Source: Sulfurimonas sp. HSL-3221
GTDB lineage: Bacteria; Campylobacterota; Campylobacteria; Campylobacterales; Sulfurimonadaceae
Direction of reading: 5' to 3'
DNA length: 64,000 nucleotides
Assembly: GCF_021044585.1 (NCBI RefSeq)
Contig: NZ_CP087998.1
Span: 1,860,001-1,924,000 of the forward strand
Each line of letters opens with the position of its first letter. Position 1 is the stretch's first letter. The notes under the pieces are model-generated. The model ran no database searches and was not told the DNA's origin. It worked only from the letters and a program-made list of their open reading frames with translations. Below, piece after piece: positions 41,238 to 49,141 of this stretch. Position numbers and translations under genes: made by a program.

Positions 41238-41279
41238 TTTAAAATTTTCTAAAACTGTGCTATACTTCGCGAAAATTTT
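41238..41279 (+). promoter_or_regulatory. hsrA-like promoter with paired palindromic boxes
   Basis: A -35-like TTTAAA (41238-41243), 17-base spacer and -10 TATACT (41261-41266) precede the regulator gene by about 35 bases. The promoter is bracketed by AAAATTTTC (41241-41249) and GAAAATTTT (41271-41279), inverted copies of a nearly palindromic box about three helical turns apart. This fits a dimeric regulator, possibly the product itself. Confidence 0.55.
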
Positions 41280-41300
41280 CAACAATTAGAGGATTAATGC

Positions 41301-41972
41301 ATGCGCATTTTGATCATTGAAGATGAGATCACACTCAACAAAACTCTGGCCGAAGGGCTTAAAGAGTTTGGATACCAGAGCGACGTCGTCGAAACCCTCA
41401 AAGACGGTGAATACTACCTCGATATCCGCAACTATGACCTGATTCTGATGGACTGGATGCTCCCCGACGGTAACAGCATCGACATTATTCCCGACATCAA
41501 GGCCAATACACCGAAAACGGCCGTTGTCGTTCTCTCCGCCCGCGACGACAACGAGAGCGAGATCGCCGCGCTGCGTGCCGGTGCAGACGACTTTATCCGT
41601 AAACCGTTCGACTTCGACGTCCTCGTCGCACGCCTGGAAGCCCGCCTGCGCTTCGGCGGCAGCAACATTATCGAGATCGAAGACCTGATCATCAACCCTG
41701 AAGAAGAGAAGATCATCTACAAAGAGAAAGAGATCGAACTCAAGGGCAAACCGTTCGAGGTCCTCACGCACCTGGCCCGCCACCGCGACCAGATCGTCTC
41801 CAAAGAGCAGCTGCTCGACGCCATCTGGGAAGAGCCCGAACTCGTCACGCCAAACGTTATCGAGGTCGCGATCAACCAGATCCGCCAGAAGATGGACAAA
41901 CCCCTCAACATCACAACCATCGAGACCGTACGCCGCCGCGGATACCGTTTTTGTTTTCCGAAAGAAGCATAA
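41301..41972 (+). CDS. hsrA: OmpR-family response regulator, HsrA/CosR homologue
   Basis: A 223-residue regulator. The DNA-binding half (from about 122) is strikingly like HP1043/HsrA of Helicobacter and CosR of Campylobacter, as I recall them: 'KGKPFEVLTHLARHRDQIVS' and 'IEVAINQIRQKMDKPL'. HsrA/CosR are essential regulators of growth, respiration and oxidative stress. Unlike HsrA, whose receiver lacks the phospho-acceptor, this receiver has a full set: Glu7/Asp8, Asp51, Ser79 and Lys101. A histidine kinase gene overlaps its 3' end. The symbol marks homology; function may differ in using phosphorylation. Confidence 0.9.
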   Translation: MRILIIEDEITLNKTLAEGLKEFGYQSDVVETLKDGEYYLDIRNYDLILMDWMLPDGNSIDIIPDIKANTPKTAVVVLSARDDNESEIAALRAGADDFIRKPFDFDVLVARLEARLRFGGSNIIEIEDLIINPEEEKIIYKEKEIELKGKPFEVLTHLARHRDQIVSKEQLLDAIWEEPELVTPNVIEVAINQIRQKMDKPLNITTIETVRRRGYRFCFPKEA

Positions 41973-43258
41973 GGAACCGTTTCCTCATTCAGCTGATCGT
42001 CGCTTCGGCGGCGCTGCTGATCATCTTCTCCTCTATTCTCTACTTCTACATCCGACAGAACATTTATGACGAGAAACAGCATGAGATGCTGCAGTTCGCC
42101 AAGAACATCACCGAGTTCCAGTCCCTCTCCGATACGATGAGCAATGACACCGACGCCCTGCTGGGCGTCAGCGTGGAGCTGATCTTCTACGATGCTTCCG
42201 GCGACGAACCGCACTTTTTTGACGACAGCAACAACGGGCGCGACTACCTGGTCCTCCTCTACCCCTTCGAGCAGGCACAAAAGACCTATCTCAAAGTCTC
42301 CAAAGACATCAGTACGATGAAGAAGCTGCTCAAAAAGATCCTGCGTTCGATCTTCATCATCAACGCCATCGGCTTTTTCATCATCGTCCTCTACGCCATC
42401 GCCCTCTCCAAGATGCTCACCATCCCCATCCGGCAGCTCAGCCACCGCCTGGCGAATATGAACGAGCACCTTGTCCGCCCGATCCGCGTCGAGCATCTGC
42501 CCGAAGAGTTCGAACCCCTCGGCGTCACGATCAACCGCCTCCTGGCGCGGATCCAGAACTTCGTCAAATACCAAAAAGAGCTCTTCATCGGTGCGGCGCA
42601 TGAGCTCAAAACGCCCCTGGCCGTCATCAAACTCAAAAACCAGGTCACCCTGATCAAGCAACGGAGCCCCGAAGAGTATATCGAGGCGATCAAGAAGACC
42701 AACGAGACCGTCGACGAGATGAACAAGATCGTCGCCGATATCCTCAACATCGGCCGCCAGGAGGGGGCGCAGCTCGAAGCGCCGGTGCGCCGGGACATCA
42801 TCGACATGCTCCGGCGCAAGGGGGAGGATTTTGCGCTGCTGGCCCGGGCCGAACAGAAAACCCTCGAATACGACCTCCAGCCCGAATCGTATGAAGCGAC
42901 GATCCAGGAGGGACTGCTCAACCAGATCCTGCAGAACTTCCTTCAAAATGCCGTCAAATTCACCCCCGAAGGGCGCAAGGTCACCTTTACCAGCCGAGCG
43001 GAGGGGGAGGATCTTGTTATCCGGGTGATAGACGAAGGGTGCGGGATCGACGACAGCGTCGACCTCTTCGCCCCCTTCAAACGCCTCGGGACCAAGTCCG
43101 GCGTCGGCCTGGGACTCTTCCTCGCCAAAAGCGCCGCCGACGCCATGGGAGCGGAGATCACGCTGCGCAACCGAACCGACGGTGTCGACGGAACGGAAGC
43201 GAGGCTGGTGCTGCGCGCCAAACTCTGCTGTCCCCTTCCCCAGCAGAAGAAAAAATAG
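41951..43258 (+). CDS. HAMP-type sensor histidine kinase, partner of the HsrA-like regulator
   Basis: A 435-residue kinase. There is no ATG near the start; TTG 41951 ('LFSERSIRNRFLIQLIV'), inside the regulator's end, is the likely start and gives tight coupling (22-base overlap). TM1 about 12-32, a ~90-residue periplasmic sensor, TM2 about 132-155, HAMP, H-box 'GAAHELKTPLAVIKLK' (His near 218), N-box 'NFLQNAVKFTPEG', G1 'DEGCGID' and G2 'GVGLGLFLAK'. The C-terminus carries a 'CCPLPQQKKK' tail. Adjacency makes it the natural kinase for the regulator; Helicobacter HsrA and Campylobacter CosR are orphans. Confidence 0.9.
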   Translation: MFSERSIRNRFLIQLIVASAALLIIFSSILYFYIRQNIYDEKQHEMLQFAKNITEFQSLSDTMSNDTDALLGVSVELIFYDASGDEPHFFDDSNNGRDYLVLLYPFEQAQKTYLKVSKDISTMKKLLKKILRSIFIINAIGFFIIVLYAIALSKMLTIPIRQLSHRLANMNEHLVRPIRVEHLPEEFEPLGVTINRLLARIQNFVKYQKELFIGAAHELKTPLAVIKLKNQVTLIKQRSPEEYIEAIKKTNETVDEMNKIVADILNIGRQEGAQLEAPVRRDIIDMLRRKGEDFALLARAEQKTLEYDLQPESYEATIQEGLLNQILQNFLQNAVKFTPEGRKVTFTSRAEGEDLVIRVIDEGCGIDDSVDLFAPFKRLGTKSGVGLGLFLAKSAADAMGAEITLRNRTDGVDGTEARLVLRAKLCCPLPQQKKK

Positions 43259-43378
43259 GGCGCCCCTTCCTCCCCCTTTTTATCACGAAATCTAATCCGA
43301 ATGACACCTTTCGGGCGAATGCTTTACACTTCAAACTCGCCAAAGGTTTCTTCTGCTATAACTCGCAATTAAATTACT

Positions 43379-43392
43379 GACGCGAGCGCGTC
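43379..43392. other. Perfect hairpin before the ferredoxin gene
   Basis: GACGCG (43379-43384) and CGCGTC (43387-43392) are inverted arms with a 2-base centre, 15 bases before the ferredoxin ATG. A -10-like TATAAC lies at about 43356-43361. It could be an operator or RNA structure. Confidence 0.35.
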
Positions 43393-43407
43393 ACAAACGA
43401 GGTATGT

Positions 43408-43665
43408 ATGTCCCTGCTGATCAATGATGAGTGTATCGCCTGCGATGCCTGTAGAGAAGAGTGCCCGACCGAAGCAATTGAGGAGGGGGATCCGATCTAC
43501 ATCATCGACCCCGACCGTTGTACCGAATGTGTCGGTACCTATGACGAACCGGCGTGCATCGCCGTCTGCCCGGTCGACTGTATCGTCCCGGACAAAGACA
43601 ACGTTGAAACCGTAGCCGAACTGAAATTCAAACACGACCAGATCATGGCCGAGTACGAGGACTGA
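43408..43665 (+). CDS. YfhL-type 2[4Fe-4S] ferredoxin
   Basis: An 85-residue ferredoxin. Two cluster motifs are visible: 'CIACDACREECPTEAI' (about 9-24) and 'CTECVGTYDEPACIAVCPVDCI' region (about 38-59), the second with the extra insertion between Cys residues typical of the YfhL/Alvin group of low-potential ferredoxins. It probably carries electrons to oxidoreductases such as those for pyruvate or 2-oxoglutarate; the partner is unknown. GAGG precedes the ATG, and a terminator follows. Confidence 0.93.
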   Translation: MSLLINDECIACDACREECPTEAIEEGDPIYIIDPDRCTECVGTYDEPACIAVCPVDCIVPDKDNVETVAELKFKHDQIMAEYED

Positions 43666-43682
43666 TTCCGCTACTTCTTCCC

Positions 43683-43722
43683 GCCGTCGCCGCACATTGT
43701 ATGCGACGGCACAATCTTTTTT
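43683..43722 (+). terminator. Rho-independent terminator after the ferredoxin gene
   Basis: GCCGTCGC (43683-43690) pairs with GCGACGGC (43703-43710), 8 bp with a 12-base loop, followed by ACAATCTTTTTT. It starts 18 bases after the stop. Confidence 0.8.
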
Positions 43723-43774
43723 AATCCCCCTTTCCATGCACTCCTATCTTAGGAGCCTTTTACACGACAAAGAC

Positions 43775-43780
43775 TATAAT
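43775..43780 (+). promoter_or_regulatory. Candidate -10 box for ppx
   Basis: TATAAT, 35 bases before the ppx ATG, in GACTATAATCCC. This closely matches the GACTATAATATCC context before carB. No -35. Confidence 0.45.
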
Positions 43781-43815
43781 CCCTTCATTATTCCAATGCC
43801 GACACAAGGGACTTC

Positions 43816-45288
43816 ATGGCAAAGCGTACCGCGATCATCGATATCGGGTCCAACTCCGTTCGAATGGTGGTCTTCGAAAAAAGCAGCCGCTTTGCCTTCT
43901 CGCTGCTGCATGAGTCCAAGAGCCGCGTCCGGATCAGCGAAGGAGCCTATGCCGACGACGGCAACCTCCAGAGTGCCGCCATCGACCGCGCCCTGGAGGC
44001 CCTCGGCGAGTTTCTCAGCATCGCCCGCGCCTACGGGAGCCGCAAACTCCTCTGTGTCGCCACCTCCGCCGTACGCGACGCCCCCAACCGAGCCCTCTTC
44101 CTCTCACGCGCCCGTAACGAGCTCGGCCTGCAGATCAAAGTGATCGACGGGGAGAAGGAGGCGTATCTCGGCGGGGTCGCCGCGGCCAACCTTCTTCCGG
44201 CCATGAGCGCCCGCACCATCGATATCGGCGGCGGTTCGACGGAATACGCCTGTATCGCCTCCGGGAACGTCATGCAGAGCGCTTCGCTCAACCTTGGCAC
44301 CGTCCGGCTCAAAGAGCTCTTCTGCGACCGGGGCGACCTCGACGGCGCCCGCGCCTATATCGATGCACAGTTTGCCGCCATGCCGCCGGTTACGAGCCCC
44401 ATTGTCATCGGTATCGGCGGCACCTTCCGTGCCCTGGCCCAGATCATCCAGAAAAACCAGGCCCACCCCATCAAGAAGCTGCACGCTTTTACCTTCGGCG
44501 CGGATGCGCTGATGGCGCTGGGGAAAAAGATCCTCGCCGCCCCCGACGACGAGGCGCTCAAACAGCTCGGCGTCAAAAAAGAGCGCTATGACGTCATCCG
44601 GCCCGGAACCCTGATCCTGATGCGCTTTTTGCAGCATGTCGGCTGCGAAACCCTTGTCACAAGCGGCGCCGGGGTACGCGAGGGGCTCTACCTCACCGAC
44701 CTGCTGCGCCACAACCGCCACCGTTTCCCGGCGGGCTACAACCCCTCATTGCGCTACCTCCTCGATTGCCACACGATCGAAACAAGCTTTTCCAACCAGC
44801 TCCCGACCGTCGCCATGCGCCTGTTTGACCTGCTGCAAGCCCCCATGCACCTTCCCGAGGAGACCCGACGTCTCCTCAAGATTGCGGCCCAGCTCGCCAA
44901 GGTCGGCGCGTCGGTCCATTTTTACTCCTACCACAAGAACAGCCAGTACCTGGTAGAAAGCGCCCTGGAGTACGGCTACAGCCACGAAGAGATCATGACG
45001 GTGGCGGCACTGGTGCGCTATCACAAAACGCGAAAAATCGCCAAACCTTTTTACAGCGACTATCAGCGTCTGCTCCCGAAGGCGAAAACCCTCAACCGTC
45101 TCAACCTGCTGCTCGCGCTCTCGGATGCCCTGCTGACCCACCGGCCGCGCAATATCGATTTCGACCTCTCTCTCGATGAAACAGGTGTCCTGCATGTCCG
45201 GGCCAAAGAGGGCAGCTCCCTCTATCTTGCCAAAGAGCAGATCGCACGGCTGGGTATCGAGAAAGAGCTGACGGTTCAGATTGCGTAG
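43816..45288 (+). CDS. ppx: Ppx/GppA family exopolyphosphatase / pppGpp phosphohydrolase
   Basis: A 490-residue ASKHA-fold phosphatase. Phosphate-1 'AIIDIGSNSVRMVVFE' (5-20) and phosphate-2 'ARTIDIGGGSTEYACI' (about 132-147) are clear, with 'LVTSGAGVREGLYLTDLL' and a C-terminal HD-like helical domain ('AAQLAKVGASVHFYSYHKNSQYLVE'). The family removes terminal phosphate from polyphosphate and/or converts pppGpp to ppGpp; sequence alone does not separate the two. Confidence 0.93.
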   Translation: MAKRTAIIDIGSNSVRMVVFEKSSRFAFSLLHESKSRVRISEGAYADDGNLQSAAIDRALEALGEFLSIARAYGSRKLLCVATSAVRDAPNRALFLSRARNELGLQIKVIDGEKEAYLGGVAAANLLPAMSARTIDIGGGSTEYACIASGNVMQSASLNLGTVRLKELFCDRGDLDGARAYIDAQFAAMPPVTSPIVIGIGGTFRALAQIIQKNQAHPIKKLHAFTFGADALMALGKKILAAPDDEALKQLGVKKERYDVIRPGTLILMRFLQHVGCETLVTSGAGVREGLYLTDLLRHNRHRFPAGYNPSLRYLLDCHTIETSFSNQLPTVAMRLFDLLQAPMHLPEETRRLLKIAAQLAKVGASVHFYSYHKNSQYLVESALEYGYSHEEIMTVAALVRYHKTRKIAKPFYSDYQRLLPKAKTLNRLNLLLALSDALLTHRPRNIDFDLSLDETGVLHVRAKEGSSLYLAKEQIARLGIEKELTVQIA

Positions 45289-45290
45289 CT

Positions 45291-45306
45291 GCGGCAGCAA
45301 TGCCGC
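45291..45306. terminator. Hairpin between convergent ppx and bamA
   Basis: GCGGCA-GCAA-TGCCGC, a perfect 6-bp stem with a GNRA-type loop, 3 bases after the ppx stop and 33 bases after the bamA stop on the other strand. No strong T-run, so function as a terminator is only likely. Confidence 0.4.
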
Positions 45307-45338
45307 ATGAAATTTGATCGCAGGATGGAAGGGGCGGC

Positions 45339-47582
45339 TTAGAAGCGCTGCCCGATGGTAAATTCGAAGTGGGAGATCCGGTCGTCCGTTTCCGGGTTGA
45401 TCGGGTTGGCGAAGACCAGCTGCAGCGGTCCCATCGGTGAGAACCACTCCAGAGAGACACCGTATCCGCCGCGGGAGAACTCCGACAGCGACGTGGTACC
45501 GATCCAGCCCCAGTCCAGGAAGGTCGTCAGGCGCATCTTCGCCTTCGGGGCCAGCGGGAAGCTCAGCTCGGCATTGTGCGAGAAGGTCTGTTTCCCCCCG
45601 ATGCGGACGTTGTCGCCGGAGACGGTATTGCGGTAGTACGGCATGGAGTAGGACTCGTAGCCGCGGACCGACCCGAGCCCGCCCATGTAGAAGCGCTCCG
45701 CCAGCGGCAGGTAACCCGTATCGCGTGCGAGGTAGTAACGCGCTTTGTAGCGGAAAATCAGGTCAAAGCCGAGCCACTCGTCCAGCCCGTTGTATTTGCT
45801 TAGTTCCGTCCGGCTCTTGACATAGTTCGCCTGGGCCCCGAGCCCGGCCCGCTCGATACTCTCCGAGATCGCCCACCCGCTCCGCGCGACATAGTAGTCA
45901 TCCGTATTGTCGAAGCTCATCGCGACCGAGACGGCGCTCTTGTCATAGCTCTCGAAAAAGCGCTGCTGATCCTGCGAATAGAGCGACAGGTTCACGTCCC
46001 GGTAGTTGACGTTGGAGTAGGTATAGTTGAGGAATCCGGAGATGTAACGGCTGAAACGGTGTCCCGTCCCAAGCGTCACCCCATCGGAGTGGGTCGTATA
46101 GTCGTTGTACTGGAAATCGCTATAGAAAATCGAGAAGTTTCCGCTGAAATCGCTGTCGTTGAGGCGCGGGTTGGAGATGTTGAACGAATAGTTATTTGAA
46201 CGCTGGGAGCGCTCCAGACGCAGCCCGACATTGATGCCCGAACCGAAAATATTACGGTCATTGACCCCGACGCTGAGCATGAACCCGCCGTAGCTGCCGT
46301 AACCGCCGCCAAGCTGGATGTTGCCCGTCGGCGCCTCTTTGACCTTTACGACCAGGTCCATGGAGTGGTCGTCGACCCGTTTTTCCTCGATGGTGTTGGC
46401 GTCAAAATAACCGGTACGCCCCAGGGCGTTGCGCGAATCTTTCAGGTCCGTCAGCGAATAGAGGTCACCCGGCCCCAGGTAGAGTTCGCGGCGGACGATG
46501 CGGTCGAGGGTGCGGTTGTTCCCCGAGATCACGACGTTGCGGATCCACACCTTTTCGCCCGGAATAATGCGGTAGACGACCTCGAGCGTGCCGTGTTCTT
46601 TGTCCTTGCGCAGGTCCGGAAGCACCCGGACGTAGGCGTAGCCCAGGTCGGCAATCTTCGTCTTGATCCGCTCCGCGTCCTCCCGGAAGGTTTTGATATT
46701 GAACGGCTGCTCCGTCTCGAGGGTGATAACGTCACGCAGGACGGCATCGTCAATGACGTGGGTCTGCTGATGCAGCTCGATCGCCTTGGTGATGTAGACC
46801 TGCCCCTCCGAGACCTGGTAACTCATCTCGGCCGTATAATCGTCGAAGTCGATCCGGGTAAAGGGGGCATCGACCTTCGCATCCATATAGCCGTGCTGCA
46901 TATAGGTGTCGCGGATGCGCATCGGGTCGTACTGCAGCTGGTCGAGCATCATCTTCCCGTCGTTGCGGCCCCAGAACCACCCCATGAACTGATGCTCTTT
47001 GTTGGCGATGTTTTCATCGAAAACGTCGGGATCGAGCCCTTCCACGCCGCTGAAATTCAGCTTTTTGATCAGAATCGTCTCGCCCTCGTTGACGACGAAG
47101 GTGACGGCGACGGATCCGTTATCAAGATGCTCCGTTTCGATCTCGACGACGGAGTCGATCTTCCCCTCCTGCGAAAGGTTGTCGACGATGCGCTTCTTCG
47201 CCGCCTCGAGCTTTTTCGGATCGTAGAGGGTGCCCTTTTTCAGCTGGACGACATCTTTCAGCGTATCCTCGTCCTTCTCTTTCCACCCCTTGAGCTCGAT
47301 GCGCGAGATGACCGGCTTCTCAGTGAAATGAAGGGTCAGTACACCCGCGTCGTACGTCGCGTAGATGTCCGTGAAATATCCCTGCCCGAAAAAGCGCTCG
47401 ATCGTCTTGTCGACCTTCTCCGTCTCCAGCGGCGTCCCCGCCTTCTGCACCAACAGCTGTTCGGCCACCCCCTCGGAGATATGGACCAGCCCTTCGAATT
47501 GTACTTTTTCAACGGTTTCGGCGGCGAACGCGAGCGTCGAAGCCGTCAAAAACACCGCTATCAGTGCCGACCACTGTTTCAT
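45339..47582 (-). CDS. bamA: Outer-membrane protein assembly factor BamA
   Basis: A 747-residue Omp85 protein. Signal peptide about 1-20; five POTRA domains (about 22-395; 'VEKVQFEGLVHISE' begins the first and 'VWIRNVVISGNNRTLDRIVRREL' the last). The 16-strand barrel contains the lid-lock motif 'RGYES' ('LGSVRGYESYS', about 640-650) and ends in Phe ('EFTIGQRF'). It inserts outer-membrane proteins. It is divergent from tyrA. Confidence 0.97.
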   Translation of the reverse strand: MKQWSALIAVFLTASTLAFAAETVEKVQFEGLVHISEGVAEQLLVQKAGTPLETEKVDKTIERFFGQGYFTDIYATYDAGVLTLHFTEKPVISRIELKGWKEKDEDTLKDVVQLKKGTLYDPKKLEAAKKRIVDNLSQEGKIDSVVEIETEHLDNGSVAVTFVVNEGETILIKKLNFSGVEGLDPDVFDENIANKEHQFMGWFWGRNDGKMMLDQLQYDPMRIRDTYMQHGYMDAKVDAPFTRIDFDDYTAEMSYQVSEGQVYITKAIELHQQTHVIDDAVLRDVITLETEQPFNIKTFREDAERIKTKIADLGYAYVRVLPDLRKDKEHGTLEVVYRIIPGEKVWIRNVVISGNNRTLDRIVRRELYLGPGDLYSLTDLKDSRNALGRTGYFDANTIEEKRVDDHSMDLVVKVKEAPTGNIQLGGGYGSYGGFMLSVGVNDRNIFGSGINVGLRLERSQRSNNYSFNISNPRLNDSDFSGNFSIFYSDFQYNDYTTHSDGVTLGTGHRFSRYISGFLNYTYSNVNYRDVNLSLYSQDQQRFFESYDKSAVSVAMSFDNTDDYYVARSGWAISESIERAGLGAQANYVKSRTELSKYNGLDEWLGFDLIFRYKARYYLARDTGYLPLAERFYMGGLGSVRGYESYSMPYYRNTVSGDNVRIGGKQTFSHNAELSFPLAPKAKMRLTTFLDWGWIGTTSLSEFSRGGYGVSLEWFSPMGPLQLVFANPINPETDDRISHFEFTIGQRF

Positions 47583-47633
47583 CAGAACCCTATATGCATA
47601 TTTTCTTGTTTTTTGGAAACAAGGATTCTACCA

Positions 47634-47680
47634 GCCCGCAGGTTAATAGGACGTAAAAAGCCCCCTCTAATCCTGCGGGC
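47634..47680. promoter_or_regulatory. 9-bp inverted repeat in the bamA-tyrA divergent region
   Basis: GCCCGCAGG (47634-47642) and CCTGCGGGC (47672-47680) are perfect inverted arms spaced by 29 bases. The right arm ends 2 bases before a -10-like TACAAT (47683-47688) for tyrA. It may be a shared operator or a folded leader of bamA mRNA. Confidence 0.4.
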
Positions 47681-47711
47681 GCTACAATAAGCGCGACATT
47701 AAGGAGGTGTG

Positions 47712-48545
47712 ATGACACTGGGAATTATCGGACTGGGACTGATGGGCGGCTCGCTGGGAATGGACCTGCGGCAGCTTCCCTTCGTCAATGAGGTGATCGG
47801 ACACGACCACAACGCCTCCCACTGCGCCACGGCGCTGGAACTGGGACTCGTTGACAGGGTCGTTGATTTCGACACCGTCCTTCAGTGCGATACGATCTTC
47901 CTTTCCGTCCCCGTCGACGGCATCATGAGCATCCTGCAGCAGATGCCCGGCCGCATCAACGCGGACGCGACCGTGATCGACCTGGGAAGTACCAAGGCCC
48001 GGATCGTCGAAAGCATCCCGGAGAGCATCCGCCGCAACGTCATCGCCGCCCACCCTATGACCGGTACCGAGAACTTCGGCCCCCAGGCCGCGGTCTCTGG
48101 TCTCTACAGAGACAAGGTCGTCGTCCTGTGCGACATGGCCGATTCGGGCAAGCAGCAGCAGGAGACGGCCGTCCGGCTCTTCTCGGGCCTACACATGCGG
48201 CTGCACTACATGCGCGCCCACGACCACGACCGCCACGCCGCGTTTATCAGCCACATGCCCCACGCCATCTCCTACTCCCTGGCCAATACGGTACTGAACC
48301 AGGAGGACAAATACAACATCCTCGCCCTGGCCGCGGGGGGCTTCCGCTCCATGAGCCGCCTGGCGAAGAGTTCGCCAAATATGTGGGAAGATATCTTCCG
48401 CCAGAACAAGGAGCATCTCCTCGAAGCGATCACCCTCTTCGAAAACGAACTAGACGCTATGAAAAAGGCGATCAAGGATGAAGCGTGGGAGGAGGTGCAC
48501 AATCGCCTCGAGACCGGTAAAAAGCTGCACGAGATCCTCCTGTGA
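47712..48545 (+). CDS. tyrA: Prephenate dehydrogenase
   Basis: A 277-residue NAD(P)-dependent enzyme of tyrosine synthesis. It has the Rossmann loop 'GLGLMGGSLGMDL' (about 7-19), 'TVIDLGSTKARIVESI' and 'AAHPMTGTENFGPQAA' with the substrate-binding His, and 'SHMPHAISYSLANTVL'. ATG 47712 follows AAGGAGG (47701-47707), a near-perfect ribosome site; the adjacent GTG at 47709 is too close to it. It overlaps the next gene by 4 bases. Confidence 0.95.
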   Translation: MTLGIIGLGLMGGSLGMDLRQLPFVNEVIGHDHNASHCATALELGLVDRVVDFDTVLQCDTIFLSVPVDGIMSILQQMPGRINADATVIDLGSTKARIVESIPESIRRNVIAAHPMTGTENFGPQAAVSGLYRDKVVVLCDMADSGKQQQETAVRLFSGLHMRLHYMRAHDHDRHAAFISHMPHAISYSLANTVLNQEDKYNILALAAGGFRSMSRLAKSSPNMWEDIFRQNKEHLLEAITLFENELDAMKKAIKDEAWEEVHNRLETGKKLHEILL

Positions 48546-49141
48546 CCGAAGCCAATACGATTCTCCCGCAGAATCTCCAGGACCTCATTGCCAACCTCTC
48601 CTTCGTGCAGGCCGTGCCGCTCGGGACCCAGCAGGGGATCCCCTTCGTCGCCGTCAAGGTCGCGGACAATAACAGTAAGCTCCTCGAAGACAACGCCGTC
48701 ACCTGCGAGTTCAAACCCTCCATCTTCAACGTCGACTACAAAGGGCAGACCATCGCCCTCTGTATCGTCCAGTTCCGCCTCAACGGCTCCGACCGCCACA
48801 TCTACACCGCCAGCTACGACCTGCACAACGACAAGCAGTACAGCGACTGCCACGACCTGCTCGCCATGACCCAGTACGGCCTGCTCGTCGCGACGAACGA
48901 CGTCCACACCTTCTTGCAGTTCGACACGAACTTCGCCGGTACCTTCAACCCGCAGCAGATGATCAAAGAGGCCCGCGCAAACGCGACCGATTACGACCCC
49001 CTGCTCTTCGGCGAGGTCTCCTACGGTCTGACGATGCAGGCCGATACGCCTGCAAACCTCTGGGAGTACCTGGAGCAGATCGCCCCTGCCCTGCACCGCT
49101 GGTATGCCCGGATGCAGCTGGAATCCGAAAAGGTCGAATGA
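48542..49141 (+). CDS. Conserved-looking protein of unknown function
   Basis: A 199-residue soluble protein beginning with GTG 48542, overlapping the tyrA stop (GTGA), and overlapping the next gene by 4 bases. No signal peptide or membrane helix. Composition is normal with a high number of Asn, Asp and Gln; segments 'DNAVTCEFKPSIFNVDYKGQ' and 'TASYDLHNDKQYSDCHDLLA' look globular. I do not recognise a family. Translational coupling to tyrA and a BaiN-type flavoprotein shows it is expressed but does not tell its role. Confidence 0.8.
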   Translation: MTEANTILPQNLQDLIANLSFVQAVPLGTQQGIPFVAVKVADNNSKLLEDNAVTCEFKPSIFNVDYKGQTIALCIVQFRLNGSDRHIYTASYDLHNDKQYSDCHDLLAMTQYGLLVATNDVHTFLQFDTNFAGTFNPQQMIKEARANATDYDPLLFGEVSYGLTMQADTPANLWEYLEQIAPALHRWYARMQLESEKVE

